Source: a bacterium (GTDB lineage: Bacteria; Bacillota; Bacilli; Lactobacillales; Streptococcaceae). Taken from it: 64,000 nt of DNA. The notes under the pieces are model-generated. The model searched no databases, was not told the DNA's origin, and saw only the letters and a list, made by a program, of their open reading frames with translations. Positions 1 to 9,395 of the stretch are shown one piece after another. Where the stretch lies: NCBI GenBank assembly GCA_905221545.1, contig CAJNDO010000001.1:1-64000 (forward strand). Direction: 5' to 3'. The translations under genes and the position numbers were made by a program. Position 1 is the stretch's first letter; each line of letters begins with the position of its first letter.

Positions 1-21
1 ATCATCATAAGTTAATTTCAT
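1..21 (-). CDS. 5' tip of IS transposase orfA (partial)
   Basis: Seven codons (MKLTYDD) from an ATG at 19-21 on the minus strand run off the window. They match my memory of the first residues of the helix-turn-helix OrfA protein of IS3-family elements in streptococci. The call depends on the adjoining terminal inverted repeat and cannot be proven from so short a stretch. Confidence 0.4.
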
Positions 22-72
22 AATAAAAGCACCCCAAAAGTTAGATTTTTTCTGTCTAACTTTTGGGGTGCA
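1..72 (-). mobile_element. Edge of an IS3-family-like insertion sequence
   Basis: A long perfect inverted repeat pairs 29-45 with 55-71 (17 bp arms, loop 46-54). On the minus strand it is followed by an ATG at 19-21 and the codons M-K-L-T-Y-D-D, which run off the left edge. From memory, this hairpin followed by MKLTYDD is the start of a common streptococcal IS150/IS3-type transposase orfA. No T-tract follows the hairpin on the plus strand, so it is more likely the end structure of the IS than a terminator of an upstream gene. Only the tip is visible, so the IS name and its exact end are not fixed. Confidence 0.5.
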
Positions 73-115
73 GTTCATTACCTGGCTTTTTCTTATGGAA
101 AATTTCTAAGAAAAC

Positions 116-144
116 TTGACAAGTTTTTCTAACTATAGTATACT
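116..144 (+). promoter_or_regulatory. Promoter of tRNA-Thr
   Basis: A perfect -35 TTGACA (116-121) and a -10 TATACT (139-144) are separated by 17 bp and placed 11 bp before the tRNA. Confidence 0.8.
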
Positions 145-154
145 TTTTAAGTAA

Positions 155-227
155 GCTGATTTAGCTCAGTTGGCAGAGCGCATCCATGGTAAGGATGAGG
201 TCGCCGGTTCAATCCCGGCAATTAGCA
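155..227 (+). tRNA. tRNA-Thr(GGT)
   Basis: A complete cloverleaf can be drawn. The acceptor stem is 155-161 with 220-226, the D stem 164-167 with 176-179, and the anticodon stem 181-185 with 193-197. The anticodon loop ATGGTAA at 186-192 gives anticodon GGT. The T stem is 203-207 with 215-219, and the loop TTCAATC has the normal T-loop form. The discriminator is A227. CCA is not encoded. It reads threonine ACC/ACU codons. It is a stand-alone gene next to an IS edge. Confidence 0.95.
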
Positions 228-350
228 TTAAATAGACAGGAAAACCCTTGATTTACAAAGGTTTTTGTTATGTCTGCTCCAAATCTGCCCTAAATTTTTC
301 AAAGATACTTCTTATGCACCTGTGTAAATAAAGTGAAAGAGTTTCGTCTA

Positions 351-379
351 TTGACAAAAGTGATTCTCTTTAGTAGAAT
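351..379 (+). promoter_or_regulatory. Promoter of the asd RNA
   Basis: TTGACA (351-356) and TAGAAT (374-379) with a 17 bp spacer. This predicts a transcript starting near 386, at the beginning of the structured RNA. Confidence 0.75.
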
Positions 380-385
380 AGTAGA

Positions 386-530
386 TGCGATGAGTCGATA
401 GGTAGTCATCGGACTACTATTGAGCATAAGGAGGTCATAACGCAGGAGCGGACCTTGATGAGTTGTGTGAACCTGCTCATCACATGAAGATGCCTCTTAG
501 TCCCTGGTTTACCGACCGGGGATTTTTATT
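386..530 (+). ncRNA. asd RNA motif (small structured RNA upstream of asd)
   Basis: A transcript of about 140 nt is bounded by its own promoter and by an intrinsic terminator (stem 501-508 with 515-522, then TTTTTATTTT). Internal pairing is visible, for example the TAGTCATC/GGACTACTA region around 411-420 and GATGAG/CTCATC at 457-482. Position directly upstream of asd in a lactic-acid bacterium matches the published asd RNA motif, which is also seen as a small RNA in streptococci. Because asd has a separate promoter after the terminator, this is probably a free sRNA rather than a cis riboswitch. Its function is not known to me. Confidence 0.75.
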
Positions 531-553
531 TTCCAAAAAATGATGAAAAAGCT

Positions 554-581
554 TTGCAATTCATGAAAAAAGTAGTATAAT
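554..581 (+). promoter_or_regulatory. Promoter of asd
   Basis: TTGCAA (554-559) and TATAAT (576-581) with a 16 bp spacer. It lies after the terminator of the asd RNA, so asd can be transcribed independently. Confidence 0.7.
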
Positions 582-626
582 ACATCTATTATAGAAATTT
601 TTAGAAAATTCCGAAAGAGGTTATTT

Positions 627-1703
627 ATGGGATATACAGTTGCTGTAGTCGGCGCGACAGGTGCTGTCGGAGCTCAGATGATAAAAATGTTGGAAGAATC
701 AACACTTCCAATCGATAAAATTCGTTTACTTGCTTCTGCACGTTCAGCAGGCAAGACTTTGAAATTTAAAGATCAAGATATTACGATTGAAGAAACGACT
801 GAAACAGCTTTTGAAGGAGTTGATATTGCTCTCTTTTCAGCAGGTGGTTCTACATCAGCTAAGTATGCACCGTACGCAGTTAAAGCTGGAGCGGTAGTAG
901 TAGATAATACATCTTACTTCCGTCAAAATCCAGATGTTCCTTTGGTTGTTCCAGAGGTCAATGCTCACGCACTTGATGCCCATAACGGAATTATTGCTTG
1001 CCCTAACTGTTCAACAATCCAAATGATGGTGGCTCTTGAGCCAGTTCGCCAAAAATGGGGCTTGGACCGTATCATTGTTTCAACTTACCAAGCAGTTTCT
1101 GGTGCTGGTATGGGAGCAATTCTTGAAACACAACGTGAACTTCGTGAAGTGTTGAATGATGGTGTGAAACCACGTGATTTGCATGCGGAAATCTTGCCTT
1201 CAGGTGGTGACAAGAAATACTATCCTATCGCCTTTAACGCTCTTCCACAAATCGATGTCTTCACTGACAATGATTACACTTACGAAGAGATGAAGATGAC
1301 TAAGGAAACTAAGAAAATCATGGAAGATGATAGCATAGCCGTTTCAGCAACATGTGTTCGTATTCCAGTCTTGTCAGCTCACTCTGAGTCAGTTTATATC
1401 GAAACAAAAGAAGTGGCTCCAATCGAAGAAGTGAAAGCAGCTATCGCAGCCTTCCCAGGTGCTGTTCTTGAAGATGATGTAGCTCATCAAATCTATCCGC
1501 AAGCCATCAATGCAGTTGGGTCACGTGATACCTTTGTTGGTCGTATCCGTAAAGACTTGGATGCTGAAAAAGGAATCCACATGTGGGTTGTTTCAGATAA
1601 CCTTCTCAAAGGTGCTGCTTGGAATTCAGTTCAGATTGCAGAAACTCTTCACGAACGTGGATTGGTTCGTCCAACAGCTGAATTGAAATTTGAATTAAAA
1701 TAG
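627..1703 (+). CDS. asd: Aspartate-semialdehyde dehydrogenase
   Basis: Reduces aspartyl phosphate to aspartate semialdehyde with NADPH, the branch point to lysine/diaminopimelate, threonine and methionine. The 358-residue protein has the N-terminal Rossmann motif GATGAVG (residues 9-15) and the catalytic cysteine in CPNCSTIQ (Cys128). The dimerisation/substrate part follows, with TYQAVSGAG. Length and motifs are normal for the Gram-positive enzyme. The start at 627 follows an AAAGAGG ribosome site at 614-620. dapA follows 56 bp later, so the two steps toward dihydrodipicolinate are adjacent and probably cotranscribed. It is cytoplasmic. Confidence 0.97.
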   Translation: MGYTVAVVGATGAVGAQMIKMLEESTLPIDKIRLLASARSAGKTLKFKDQDITIEETTETAFEGVDIALFSAGGSTSAKYAPYAVKAGAVVVDNTSYFRQNPDVPLVVPEVNAHALDAHNGIIACPNCSTIQMMVALEPVRQKWGLDRIIVSTYQAVSGAGMGAILETQRELREVLNDGVKPRDLHAEILPSGGDKKYYPIAFNALPQIDVFTDNDYTYEEMKMTKETKKIMEDDSIAVSATCVRIPVLSAHSESVYIETKEVAPIEEVKAAIAAFPGAVLEDDVAHQIYPQAINAVGSRDTFVGRIRKDLDAEKGIHMWVVSDNLLKGAAWNSVQIAETLHERGLVRPTAELKFELK

Positions 1704-1759
1704 TCATATCGTTTAGGAGTTCAGATGAACTCCTTCTTTGAAATAGAGAGGTGTTTCTC

Positions 1760-2695
1760 ATGTCTTATCAAGATTTAAAAGAGTGTAAAATCATCACGGC
1801 CTTCATTACTCCTTTCCACGAGGATGGTTCCATCAACTTTGATGCCATTCCAGCCTTGATTGAGCATTTGTTGGCCCATCACACAGACGGCATTCTTCTA
1901 GCTGGAACGACTGCTGAGAGTCCAACTTTGACCCACGATGAGGAGTTGGAATTGTTTGCGGCTGTACAAAAGATTGTCGATGGACGCGTTCCTTTGATTG
2001 CGGGTGTAGGTACCAATGATACACGAGACTCAATCGAGTTTGTCAAAGAAGTCGCTGAATTTGGTGGTTTCGCAGCTGGGCTTGCTATCGTACCTTACTA
2101 CAACAAACCTTCTCAAGAAGGAATGTACCAGCACTTTAAGGCCATTGCAGACGCTTCGGACCTACCGATTATCATTTATAACATTCCAGGGCGTGTAGTT
2201 GTAGAGTTGACTCCAGAAACCATGCTTCGCTTGGCTGACCATCCAAATATCATCGGAGTCAAAGAATGTACTAGCTTAGCTAATATGGCTTACTTGATTG
2301 AGCACAAGCCAGAAGAGTTCTTGGTCTATACTGGTGAGGATGGAGATGCTTTCCATGCCATGAATCTTGGTGCAGATGGGGTTATTTCTGTTGCATCTCA
2401 TACAAATGGGGATGAAATGCATGAGATGTTTACTGCCATTGCAGAAAGCGATATGAAGAAGGCTGCAGCTATTCAACGTAAATTCATTCCAAAGGTTAAT
2501 GCCCTCTTCTCTTATCCAAGTCCTGCTCCAGTTAAGGCAGTTCTTAACTACCTGGGATTTGAGGCTGGACCAACTCGATTACCTCTAGTTCCAGCACCAG
2601 AAGAAGATGCCAAACGCATTATCAAGGTTGTTGTTGATGGCGACTACGAAGCAACTAAGGCAACTGTAACAGGTGTTTTAAGACCAGATTACTAA
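1760..2695 (+). CDS. dapA: 4-hydroxy-tetrahydrodipicolinate synthase
   Basis: Condenses pyruvate with aspartate semialdehyde, the first step specific to lysine and cell-wall diaminopimelate/lysine. A TIM-barrel class I aldolase of 311 residues. The Schiff-base lysine lies in IIGVKEC (Lys168), the catalytic tyrosine in IIYNIPGR (Tyr140), and GTTAES is at 49-54. An in-frame GTG at 1751 would add three residues. It lies inside the ribosome site AGAGAGG, so the ATG at 1760 is chosen. The gene ends at a bidirectional terminator shared with the convergent mnmE. Confidence 0.96.
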   Translation: MSYQDLKECKIITAFITPFHEDGSINFDAIPALIEHLLAHHTDGILLAGTTAESPTLTHDEELELFAAVQKIVDGRVPLIAGVGTNDTRDSIEFVKEVAEFGGFAAGLAIVPYYNKPSQEGMYQHFKAIADASDLPIIIYNIPGRVVVELTPETMLRLADHPNIIGVKECTSLANMAYLIEHKPEEFLVYTGEDGDAFHAMNLGADGVISVASHTNGDEMHEMFTAIAESDMKKAAAIQRKFIPKVNALFSYPSPAPVKAVLNYLGFEAGPTRLPLVPAPEEDAKRIIKVVVDGDYEATKATVTGVLRPDY

Positions 2696-2706
2696 TAAAT
2701 ACAATA

Positions 2707-2737
2707 AAATCCATGACCGAACGATCATGGATTTTTC
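2707..2737. terminator. Bidirectional terminator between dapA and mnmE
   Basis: A 10 bp stem (2707-2716 with 2725-2734) has A-rich and T-rich flanks on both sides. It serves the convergent dapA (+) and mnmE (-) genes. Confidence 0.8.
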
Positions 2738-4111
2738 TTATTTTCCTAAACAGAATTGACTAAAGAGTTGGGTAATGAGTTCATCTGGAGCAGCATCCCC
2801 AGTGATTTCTCCGAGGATTTCCCAAGTACGAGTCAAGTCAACTTGAAGCAAGTCAACTGGCATACCCAGTTCAAGACCTTCGTTAACAGCTTGTAGGCTT
2901 TCAACGGCCTTTTCAATCAAGGAAATGTGACGGGCATTTGACAAGTAAGTGGCATCTTGCTCAACCAAACCAGCATTTTCAAAGAAGAGGTCATTAATGC
3001 GTTCTTCAATCTTATCGATATTTTGGTTTTTAAGGACTGAAATACGGATGACATCTTCAGGAAGTTCCGAAGTTTCAATTGCTTCAGGAAGATCAGTTTT
3101 GTTAAGCAGAATAATGCGATTAGTATCTTGACTAATTTCAAGCAGTTGTCTGTCTTGCGCGGTCAGTGGTTCACTGGCATTTAATACTAGTAGTACCAAG
3201 TCAGCTTCTTTGAGGGCTTTTTTCGAACGCTCAACACCGATTTGTTCCACGATATCATCTGTTTCACGAATACCGGCTGTATCAATCAATTTGAGAGGTA
3301 CACCATTGATGTTGACGTATTCTTCGATGACATCTCGTGTTGTCCCTGCGATATCTGTTACGATAGCCTTGTCCTCACGCAAGAGGTTATTGAGGAGGCT
3401 GGATTTTCCAACGTTGGGACGGCCGATGATAGCAGTTGAAATTCCCTCACGAAGGATTTTACCACGACGAGCTGTTCTAAGGAGATTGGTTAGCAATTTC
3501 TCAAACTCCATAGTCTTCTCACGGACAACAGCAGTAGTAGCTTCCTCAATATCATCATACTCAGGATAGTCGATATTGACCTCAACTTGGGCAAGTGTAT
3601 TGAGGATTTCTTGACGGGTATTGTTAATCAGGTCAGAAAGGGAGCCATCTAGTTGTTTGACAGCAATGTTCATGGCCTTGTCAGTCTTGGCACGGATGAT
3701 ATCCATTACCGCCTCAGCCTGTGTCAAGTCTACACGTCCGTTTAGAAAGGCCCGTTTAGTAAATTCACCAGGTTCTGCCAATCGAGCTCCTTCACGAATA
3801 GCTAGCTGGAGAATTTCATTGGTCACCGCAATCCCACCGTGGGTGTTGATCTCGATAATATCCTCACGAGTGAAGGTCTTTGGAGACTTCATGGCCCCAA
3901 CCATAACCTCGTCCATAACCTTACCAGTTTGAGGGTCAACGATGTGACCATAGTTAAGCGTGTGGCTAGCAACCTGATTCAAGTCTTTTCCTTTAAAAAT
4001 CTTTTGCGCAATGGCAAAACTTTCTGTTCCGCTCAAGCGGACAATACCAATGGCTCCTTCGCCTAGTGGAGTAGAGATAGCAGCGATGGTATCAAATTCA
4101 CGTGTAATCAT
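2738..4111 (-). CDS. mnmE: tRNA modification GTPase MnmE (TrmE)
   Basis: Works with MnmG to add the cm5/cmnm5 group to wobble uridine 34 of tRNAs, using a K+-dependent GTPase. The 457-residue protein starts with the tetrahydrofolate-binding domain ([12 protein letters not shown]). The inserted G domain follows, with [18 protein letters not shown] and NKTD motifs. It ends in the FCLGK form of the conserved C-terminal C-x-GK, which carries the functional cysteine. A longer reading frame to 4162 is less likely: the ATG at 4111 begins the conserved sequence and has GGAAAC upstream. A promoter lies at 4163-4191. Confidence 0.95.
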   Translation of the reverse strand: MITREFDTIAAISTPLGEGAIGIVRLSGTESFAIAQKIFKGKDLNQVASHTLNYGHIVDPQTGKVMDEVMVGAMKSPKTFTREDIIEINTHGGIAVTNEILQLAIREGARLAEPGEFTKRAFLNGRVDLTQAEAVMDIIRAKTDKAMNIAVKQLDGSLSDLINNTRQEILNTLAQVEVNIDYPEYDDIEEATTAVVREKTMEFEKLLTNLLRTARRGKILREGISTAIIGRPNVGKSSLLNNLLREDKAIVTDIAGTTRDVIEEYVNINGVPLKLIDTAGIRETDDIVEQIGVERSKKALKEADLVLLVLNASEPLTAQDRQLLEISQDTNRIILLNKTDLPEAIETSELPEDVIRISVLKNQNIDKIEERINDLFFENAGLVEQDATYLSNARHISLIEKAVESLQAVNEGLELGMPVDLLQVDLTRTWEILGEITGDAAPDELITQLFSQFCLGK

Positions 4112-4162
4112 AATGTTTCCTTTAATAGCTCTTTTCTTGGAATATTCCAATTCTCTTTTCAA

Positions 4163-4191
4163 ATTGTAACAAATTTAGACTATTTCTTCAA
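4163..4191 (-). promoter_or_regulatory. Promoter of mnmE
   Basis: On the minus strand, TTGAAG (4186-4191) and TACAAT (4163-4168) are separated by 17 bp. This places transcription start just upstream of the chosen ATG at 4111. Confidence 0.6.
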
Positions 4192-4211
4192 TGGATGCTA
4201 CTTGGAGATTG

Positions 4212-4239
4212 AAAAAGCCTAAGCATTTCTGCTTAAGCT
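4212..4239 (-). terminator. Terminator of the tautomerase gene
   Basis: The stem 4216-4225 with 4230-4239 is followed on the minus strand by a run of T (CTTTTTC), immediately after the stop codon. Confidence 0.8.
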
Positions 4240-4242
4240 AGC

Positions 4243-4425
4243 TTATTTGGTGCGCATTTCCCCTTGTGGGAAATAAGTTCCTTCTGGCATGTCGTTGATG
4301 ATGACATGAACAGCAGATTGAGGTGCTCCAGTGTTGCGGACAACCGCTTCCGTTACTTCCTTAGCAAGAGCTTTCTTTTGATCGAGCGTGCGTCCTTCAA
4401 ATAAATCGATGCGTACAAATGGCAT
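4243..4425 (-). CDS. 4-oxalocrotonate tautomerase family protein
   Basis: A 60-residue member of the 4-OT superfamily (small beta-alpha-beta hexameric tautomerases). The start at 4425 gives MPFVRIDL. Removal of Met exposes Pro1, the catalytic base of the family, and GGAGGAAG stands just upstream. The reading frame continues back to 4440, but that start would bury the proline and is rejected. Arg residues in FEGRTLDQK and near the C terminus (EMRTK) fit the family. The physiological substrate in streptococci is unknown. It is monocistronic, with its own terminator at 4212-4239. Confidence 0.85.
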   Translation of the reverse strand: MPFVRIDLFEGRTLDQKKALAKEVTEAVVRNTGAPQSAVHVIINDMPEGTYFPQGEMRTK

Positions 4426-4497
4426 AATAGCTTCCTCCACTAGTTTTTGATTTCTTCTATTTTACCACATTTTGCCGTTTAAAGCTTAAGAAAATTA

Positions 4498-4506
4498 TGA
4501 TATACT
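4498..4506 (+). promoter_or_regulatory. Extended -10 promoter of the tdk operon
   Basis: TGATATACT (4498-4506) is an extended -10 element. No good -35 is visible. It probably drives tdk-prfA-prmC and the genes behind them. Confidence 0.55.
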
Positions 4507-4548
4507 AGAATGTAGCAAAAATTTAGAAATGGACGTGAAGCAAGAAAC

Positions 4549-5139
4549 ATGGCACAGTTGTATTATCGTTATGGGACCATGAACTCTGGTAAGACCATTG
4601 AGATTCTCAAAGTGGCCTATAACTATGAGGAGCAAGGAAAAGGTGTTGTTATTATGACCTCAGCTCTGGATACGCGTGACGGTTTTGGCTATGTGTCGAG
4701 TCGTATTGGCATGAAACGCCCTGCCCTTGCGATTGAGGAAACGACGGATATTTTCGGCTATATCCGAGACCTGCCAGAAAAACCTTACTGTATTTTGGTC
4801 GATGAAGCCCAGTTTCTCAAGCGTCACCATGTTTACGACCTAGCTCGTGTTGTGGATGAGTTAGACATACCCGTCATGGCTTTTGGTTTGAAAAATGACT
4901 TTCGTAATGAATTGTTCGAAGGTTCCAAATATCTTTTGCTTTTAGCAGATAAGATTGACGAAATCAAGACCATTTGTCAGTATTGCAAGAAAAAGGCGAC
5001 CATGGTGTTGCGTACTCAGGATGGATTGCCCGTTTATGATGGTGAGCAGATTCAGATCGGTGGCAATGAAACCTATATCTCGGTTTGCCGTAAACATTAT
5101 TTTGCCCCTGAAATCAATAAGGAGAATGAAGAAAAATGA
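4549..5139 (+). CDS. tdk: Thymidine kinase (type II)
   Basis: Salvages thymidine to dTMP with ATP. The 196-residue protein is of the tetrameric type II family. The P-loop GTMNSGKT is at residues 9-16, the Walker B-type ILVDEAQFL near 86, and zinc ligands are in CQYCKK (near 144) and the C-terminal CRKH. It is first in a run of overlapping genes: its stop overlaps the prfA start by 4 nt (ATGA), which indicates translational coupling. The ribosome site is weak (GAAGCAAG). Confidence 0.95.
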   Translation: MAQLYYRYGTMNSGKTIEILKVAYNYEEQGKGVVIMTSALDTRDGFGYVSSRIGMKRPALAIEETTDIFGYIRDLPEKPYCILVDEAQFLKRHHVYDLARVVDELDIPVMAFGLKNDFRNELFEGSKYLLLLADKIDEIKTICQYCKKKATMVLRTQDGLPVYDGEQIQIGGNETYISVCRKHYFAPEINKENEEK

Positions 5140-6215
5140 ACATCTATGATCAACTACAAGCTGTAGAAGACCGTTATGAAGAATTAGGAGAATTGCTCAG
5201 TGACCCTGATGTCGTTTCAGACACCAAGCGTTTCATGGAGCTTTCAAAAGAAGAAGCTTCAACTCGTGACACTGTAACAGCCTACCGTGAGTACAAACAA
5301 GTCCTTCAAAACATCGTTGACGCTGAAGAGATGATTAAGGAATCAGGCGGAGATGCGGACTTGGAAGAAATGGCCAAGCAAGAGCTCAAAGATGCCAAGG
5401 CTGAAAAAGAAGAATACGAAGAAAAACTGAAAATCTTGCTCCTTCCAAAGGATCCAAACGATGACAAGAACATCATCCTTGAAATCCGTGGAGCAGCTGG
5501 TGGTGACGAAGCTGCACTTTTCGCTGGAGACCTTCTAACTATGTATCAAAAGTATGCGGAAGCCCAAGGCTGGCGCTTTGAAGTCATGGAGGCTTCTATG
5601 AATGGTGTCGGTGGTTTCAAAGAAGTGGTTGCCATGGTTTCTGGTCAGTCTGTATACTCTAAACTCAAGTATGAGTCTGGTGCTCACCGTGTGCAACGTG
5701 TTCCTGTGACAGAAAGCCAAGGCCGCGTACATACTTCGACAGCGACAGTCCTTGTCATGCCTGAAGTGGAAGAAGTAGAATACGATATTGATCCAAAAGA
5801 CCTTCGTGTCGACATCTATCACGCCTCAGGTGCTGGTGGACAAAACGTCAATAAGGTTGCAACTGCCGTTCGTATCGTTCACTTACCAACCAATATCAAG
5901 GTTGAGATGCAGGAAGAGCGTACCCAGCAGAAAAACCGTGAGAAGGCTATGAAGATTATCCGTGCGCGTGTTGCTGACCACTTTGCCCAGATTGCACAAG
6001 ATGAACAAGACGCTGAGCGTAAGTCTACTATCGGTACTGGTGACCGTTCAGAACGTATCCGTACCTATAACTTCCCACAAAACCGTGTCACAGATCACCG
6101 TATCGGCTTGACTCTCCAAAAACTAGATACGATTTTGTCTGGTAAACTAGATGAAGTTGTGGATGCCTTGGTGCTCTATGACCAAACACAAAAATTAGAA
6201 GAATTAAACAAATAA
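5136..6215 (+). CDS. prfA: Peptide chain release factor 1
   Basis: Recognises UAA and UAG stop codons and triggers peptide release. The 359-residue length is typical. The codon-reading P-x-T motif is in RVPVTESQG, and the GGQ catalytic loop is in [10 protein letters not shown]. The class is RF1 rather than RF2 because of the PVT tripeptide. The gene lies immediately upstream of prmC, whose product methylates the glutamine of the GGQ loop. Start and stop overlap both neighbours (4 nt with tdk, 1 nt with prmC). Confidence 0.97.
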   Translation: MNIYDQLQAVEDRYEELGELLSDPDVVSDTKRFMELSKEEASTRDTVTAYREYKQVLQNIVDAEEMIKESGGDADLEEMAKQELKDAKAEKEEYEEKLKILLLPKDPNDDKNIILEIRGAAGGDEAALFAGDLLTMYQKYAEAQGWRFEVMEASMNGVGGFKEVVAMVSGQSVYSKLKYESGAHRVQRVPVTESQGRVHTSTATVLVMPEVEEVEYDIDPKDLRVDIYHASGAGGQNVNKVATAVRIVHLPTNIKVEMQEERTQQKNREKAMKIIRARVADHFAQIAQDEQDAERKSTIGTGDRSERIRTYNFPQNRVTDHRIGLTLQKLDTILSGKLDEVVDALVLYDQTQKLEELNK

Positions 6216-7051
6216 TGAAATTAGCTCAATTTTTTTCAGATTTTGAAGAAGAGTTGATAAGACAAGGAGAGGAAGCTGAAAGCCTCTCTTTTGTCTATCG
6301 TAGCCTGAAAAATTTATCCTTTACAGACTTTGTTTTTGCCCTCCAGCAGGAAGTGACGGAAGAGGAAGAAGTTTTTATTAAAGGAATTTTCCAACAGTTA
6401 GCAGCTCATAAACCGCCACAGTACATCATTGGACAGGCAGATTTTTATGGAATGCAGTTAAAAGTTGATGAACGAGTTTTGATTCCTCGTCCAGAGACAG
6501 AGGAGTTAGTGGAGCTTATCCTGGCTGAAAATCCTGAAACGAATCTTTCAGTTCTGGATATTGGAACAGGTAGTGGAGCTATAGCTCTTGCCTTAGCAAA
6601 AAACAGACCAGATTGGTCAGTAACAGCAGCAGATATTTCCCAAGATGCTTTAGATTTAGCTAGCGAAAATGCTAAAAAGCAAAATCTTCAAATATTTTTA
6701 AAAAAATCTGACTGTTTTACAGAAATTTCTGAAAAATATGATATAATTGTTTCCAATCCACCCTATATCTCTCGTGAAGATGAGTCCGAGGTCGGCTTGA
6801 ATGTTTTGCATTCGGAGCCTCATCTAGCTCTCTTTGCAGACGAGGATGGCCTAGCTATTTACCGTAAAATTGCGGAAGATGCAACAGACTATCTCAAAGA
6901 TGGTGGTAAGATTTACCTTGAAATTGGATACAAGCAAGGTCAAAGTGTTCCTGAACTTTTTAGGAAATATCTTCCCGAAAAGCGAGTAAGAACACTCAAG
7001 GACCAATTTGGTCAAGATAGGATGGTTGTAGTTGATGATGGACAGGATTAG
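6215..7051 (+). CDS. prmC: Release factor glutamine N5-methyltransferase
   Basis: Methylates the GGQ glutamine of RF1 and RF2 with S-adenosylmethionine. The 278-residue protein has the SAM motif VLDIGTGSGAIAL and the catalytic/substrate motif SNPPYISR typical of PrmC (HemK), plus an N-terminal helical domain. It overlaps prfA by one base and overlaps the following TsaC-like gene by about 17 bases, so the three are translated from one message. Confidence 0.95.
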   Translation: MKLAQFFSDFEEELIRQGEEAESLSFVYRSLKNLSFTDFVFALQQEVTEEEEVFIKGIFQQLAAHKPPQYIIGQADFYGMQLKVDERVLIPRPETEELVELILAENPETNLSVLDIGTGSGAIALALAKNRPDWSVTAADISQDALDLASENAKKQNLQIFLKKSDCFTEISEKYDIIVSNPPYISREDESEVGLNVLHSEPHLALFADEDGLAIYRKIAEDATDYLKDGGKIYLEIGYKQGQSVPELFRKYLPEKRVRTLKDQFGQDRMVVVDDGQD

Positions 7052-7637
7052 ACAAGAGTTAGAAAATGGTGGAGCTGTCGTTCTGCCTACAGAAACGGTT
7101 TACGGTCTCTTTGCCAAGGCTTTAGACGAAAAAGCAGTTGACCATGTTTACCAACTCAAACGTCGCCCTAGAGACAAGGCACTTAATCTCAATGTTTCCT
7201 CTCTAGAGGACATCTTGTACTTTTCAAAGAATCAGCCAACTTATCTACAAAAACTTGTAGAGACCTTTTTACCAGGTCCCTTGACCATTATTCTCGAAGC
7301 CAATGACCGAGTTCCCTATTGGGTTAATTCTGGTCTTGCAACGGTGGGATTTCGAATGCCCAGTCACCCCATTACACTAGATTTGATTAGAGAGACGGGG
7401 CCCTTGATTGGACCGTCTGCCAATATTTCAGGTCAGGCAAGTGGCGTAACCTTTGATCAGATTCTAGAGGATTTTGACCAAGAGGTTTTGGGTCTTGAAG
7501 ACGATGCTTTTCTAGCTGGACAGGATTCTACTATCTTGGACTTGTCTGGAGATAAGGTGAAAATCTTACGCCAAGGGGCCATTAAGCGAGAAGATATTCT
7601 TGCTCGGTTGCCAGAGGTTTCTTTTGAAGAGGTATGA
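7035..7637 (+). CDS. L-threonylcarbamoyladenylate synthase (TsaC/Sua5 family)
   Basis: Makes threonylcarbamoyl-AMP for the t6A37 modification of ANN-reading tRNAs. About 200 residues form a YrdC domain with the signature VVLPTETVYGLFAKA and the substrate-loop KRRPRDKAL. Two consecutive ATG codons (7035 and 7038) and an upstream TTG (7032) make the exact start uncertain. All lie inside the end of prmC. The C-terminal Sua5 domain of the longer homologues is absent, as in short TsaC-type proteins. It is followed after 1 nt by the GNAT gene. Confidence 0.9.
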   Translation: MMDRIRQELENGGAVVLPTETVYGLFAKALDEKAVDHVYQLKRRPRDKALNLNVSSLEDILYFSKNQPTYLQKLVETFLPGPLTIILEANDRVPYWVNSGLATVGFRMPSHPITLDLIRETGPLIGPSANISGQASGVTFDQILEDFDQEVLGLEDDAFLAGQDSTILDLSGDKVKILRQGAIKREDILARLPEVSFEEV

Positions 7638-7638
7638 G

Positions 7639-8070
7639 ATGCTAAGAGATTTGCAAGAAACAGATGTGAAAGCTATATGTGACATAAACCAAGAGGCCTT
7701 GGGTTATTCTTTTAGTCTAGAGGACACGGCTAGTCAACTAGCTAGATTATCTCAGGATTCACATCATTTCCTACTTGCTTATGAGGATACAGCTAGTCAT
7801 GCCTTGCTTGGATATGTCCACGCTGAGGTCTATGAATCACTTTATTCTAAAGCAGGATTTAATATTTTAGCTTTAGCAGTTTCACCTCAAGCGCAAGGTC
7901 AAGGTATTGGTAAAAGCTTATTACAAGGGTTGGAAGAAGAAGCAAAAAGACGTGGTTATGGGTTTATCCGCTTAAACTCTGCCGATCATCGTCTAGGGGC
8001 TCATGCATTTTATGAAAAAGTTGGTTATACTTGTGATAAAATGCAGAAACGGTTTATTCGCATCTTTTAG
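7639..8070 (+). CDS. GNAT-family N-acetyltransferase
   Basis: A 143-residue acetyl-CoA-dependent acetyltransferase. The acetyl-CoA pyrophosphate loop is AVSPQAQGQGIGKSLL, followed by the usual GYGFIRLNSADHRLGAHAFYEKVGY C-terminal part. The ATG at 7639 is preceded by GAAGAGGT, while the upstream extension in frame lies inside the tsaC gene. It belongs to the tdk-glyA block, but the acceptor substrate cannot be inferred. The family resemblance is to ordinary amino-group acetylases. RimI identity is not claimed. Confidence 0.85.
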   Translation: MLRDLQETDVKAICDINQEALGYSFSLEDTASQLARLSQDSHHFLLAYEDTASHALLGYVHAEVYESLYSKAGFNILALAVSPQAQGQGIGKSLLQGLEEEAKRRGYGFIRLNSADHRLGAHAFYEKVGYTCDKMQKRFIRIF

Positions 8071-8131
8071 TTTGATTTTCTAATAAGAAAATTTAACTAA
8101 TGGACTAGTCACACAATAAAGGAGAAGACCT

Positions 8132-9388
8132 ATGATTTTTGACAAAGATGATTTTAAAGCATACGATGCTGATCTCTGGAATGCTATTGCCAAAGAAGAA
8201 GAACGCCAACAAAACAACATTGAGTTGATTGCTTCGGAAAACGTAGTTTCCAAGGCTGTTATGGCAGCTCAAGGGTCTATCTTGACGAATAAATACGCCG
8301 AAGGTTACCCAGGCCGTCGTTACTATGGTGGAACTGATGTGGTAGACGTTGTAGAGACTCTAGCTATTGAACGTGCAAAAGAAATTTTCGGCGCTAAATT
8401 CGCTAATGTCCAACCTCACTCAGGAAGCCAAGCCAACTGTGCGGCTTACATGGCCTTGATTGAGCCAGGTGATACCGTTATGGGGATGGATTTGGCAGCA
8501 GGTGGACACTTGACCCACGGAGCTCCAGTTAGCTTCTCAGGTCAAACCTACAACTTTGTTTCTTACAGTGTTGACCCTGAAACGGAATTCTTGGATTTTG
8601 ATGCTATCTTGAAACAAGCGCAAGTAGTAAAACCAAAATTGATCGTAGCAGGTGCTTCAGCCTATTCTCAAATTATCGATTTTTCAAAATTCCGTGAAAT
8701 TGCAGATGCAGTTGGGGCGAAGCTCATGGTAGATATGGCTCATATCGCTGGTTTGGTTGCAGCTGGTCTACATCCGAGCCCAGTGCCATACGCTCATATC
8801 ACGACAACAACGACCCACAAAACCCTTCGTGGACCACGTGGTGGTTTGATTTTGACTAATGATGAGGAACTAGCTAAGAAAATCAATTCAGCAATTTTCC
8901 CAGGTATTCAAGGTGGTCCTTTGGAGCATGTTGTGGCAGCTAAAGCTGTTTCTTTCAAAGAAGTCTTAGATCCAGCCTTCAAGGAATATGCTGCTAATGT
9001 GATCAAAAACAGCAAGGCTATGGTAGATGTCTTCTTGCAAGACCCTGATTTCCGTATTATCTCTGGTGGGACTGAAAACCATCTCTTCCTAGTGGATGTG
9101 ACTAAGGTTGTAGAAAACGGAAAAGTAGCTCAAAACTTGCTGGATGAAGTCAATATTACCCTAAATAAAAACTCAATCCCATACGAAACCTTATCACCGT
9201 TCAAGACAAGTGGAATTCGTATCGGATCTGCAGCTATTACTGCGCGTGGATTTGGTGAAGAAGAAAGTCGCAAAGTGGCTGAACTCATCATTAAAACTCT
9301 CAAGAATGCAGAAAATGAAGCTGTCTTAGAAGAAGTGAGAAGTGAAGTCAAAGCGTTGACAGATGCCTTCCGACTATACGAGGACTAA
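8132..9388 (+). CDS. glyA: Serine hydroxymethyltransferase
   Basis: PLP enzyme that converts serine and tetrahydrofolate to glycine and 5,10-methylene-THF, feeding thymidylate and purine synthesis. The 418-residue protein carries the PLP-lysine motif [15 protein letters not shown] and the N-terminal ENxxS-type substrate region ([11 protein letters not shown]). AAGGAG stands before the ATG. Placement with tdk links two routes relevant to thymidylate supply. The next gene starts 7 nt after its stop. Confidence 0.97.
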   Translation: MIFDKDDFKAYDADLWNAIAKEEERQQNNIELIASENVVSKAVMAAQGSILTNKYAEGYPGRRYYGGTDVVDVVETLAIERAKEIFGAKFANVQPHSGSQANCAAYMALIEPGDTVMGMDLAAGGHLTHGAPVSFSGQTYNFVSYSVDPETEFLDFDAILKQAQVVKPKLIVAGASAYSQIIDFSKFREIADAVGAKLMVDMAHIAGLVAAGLHPSPVPYAHITTTTTHKTLRGPRGGLILTNDEELAKKINSAIFPGIQGGPLEHVVAAKAVSFKEVLDPAFKEYAANVIKNSKAMVDVFLQDPDFRIISGGTENHLFLVDVTKVVENGKVAQNLLDEVNITLNKNSIPYETLSPFKTSGIRIGSAAITARGFGEEESRKVAELIIKTLKNAENEAVLEEVRSEVKALTDAFRLYED

Positions 9389-9395
9389 AATTTTT

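Noticed and set aside
3210..3569. 119-codon plus-strand reading frame inside mnmE
   Set aside because: It is the complement of a conserved GTPase gene with all family motifs on the minus strand. No ribosome site was found. The same holds for other antisense frames in mnmE (3242-3439, 3621-3932, 3839-4066).
8070..8131. Terminator between the GNAT gene and glyA
   Set aside because: The small TTTTCTAATAAGAAAA repeat is weak and not followed by a T-run.
9363..9395. Longer N terminus for the nucleoid protein
   Set aside because: The 11 extra codons lie in the end of glyA. The ATG at 9396 has the ribosome site and starts the conserved sequence.
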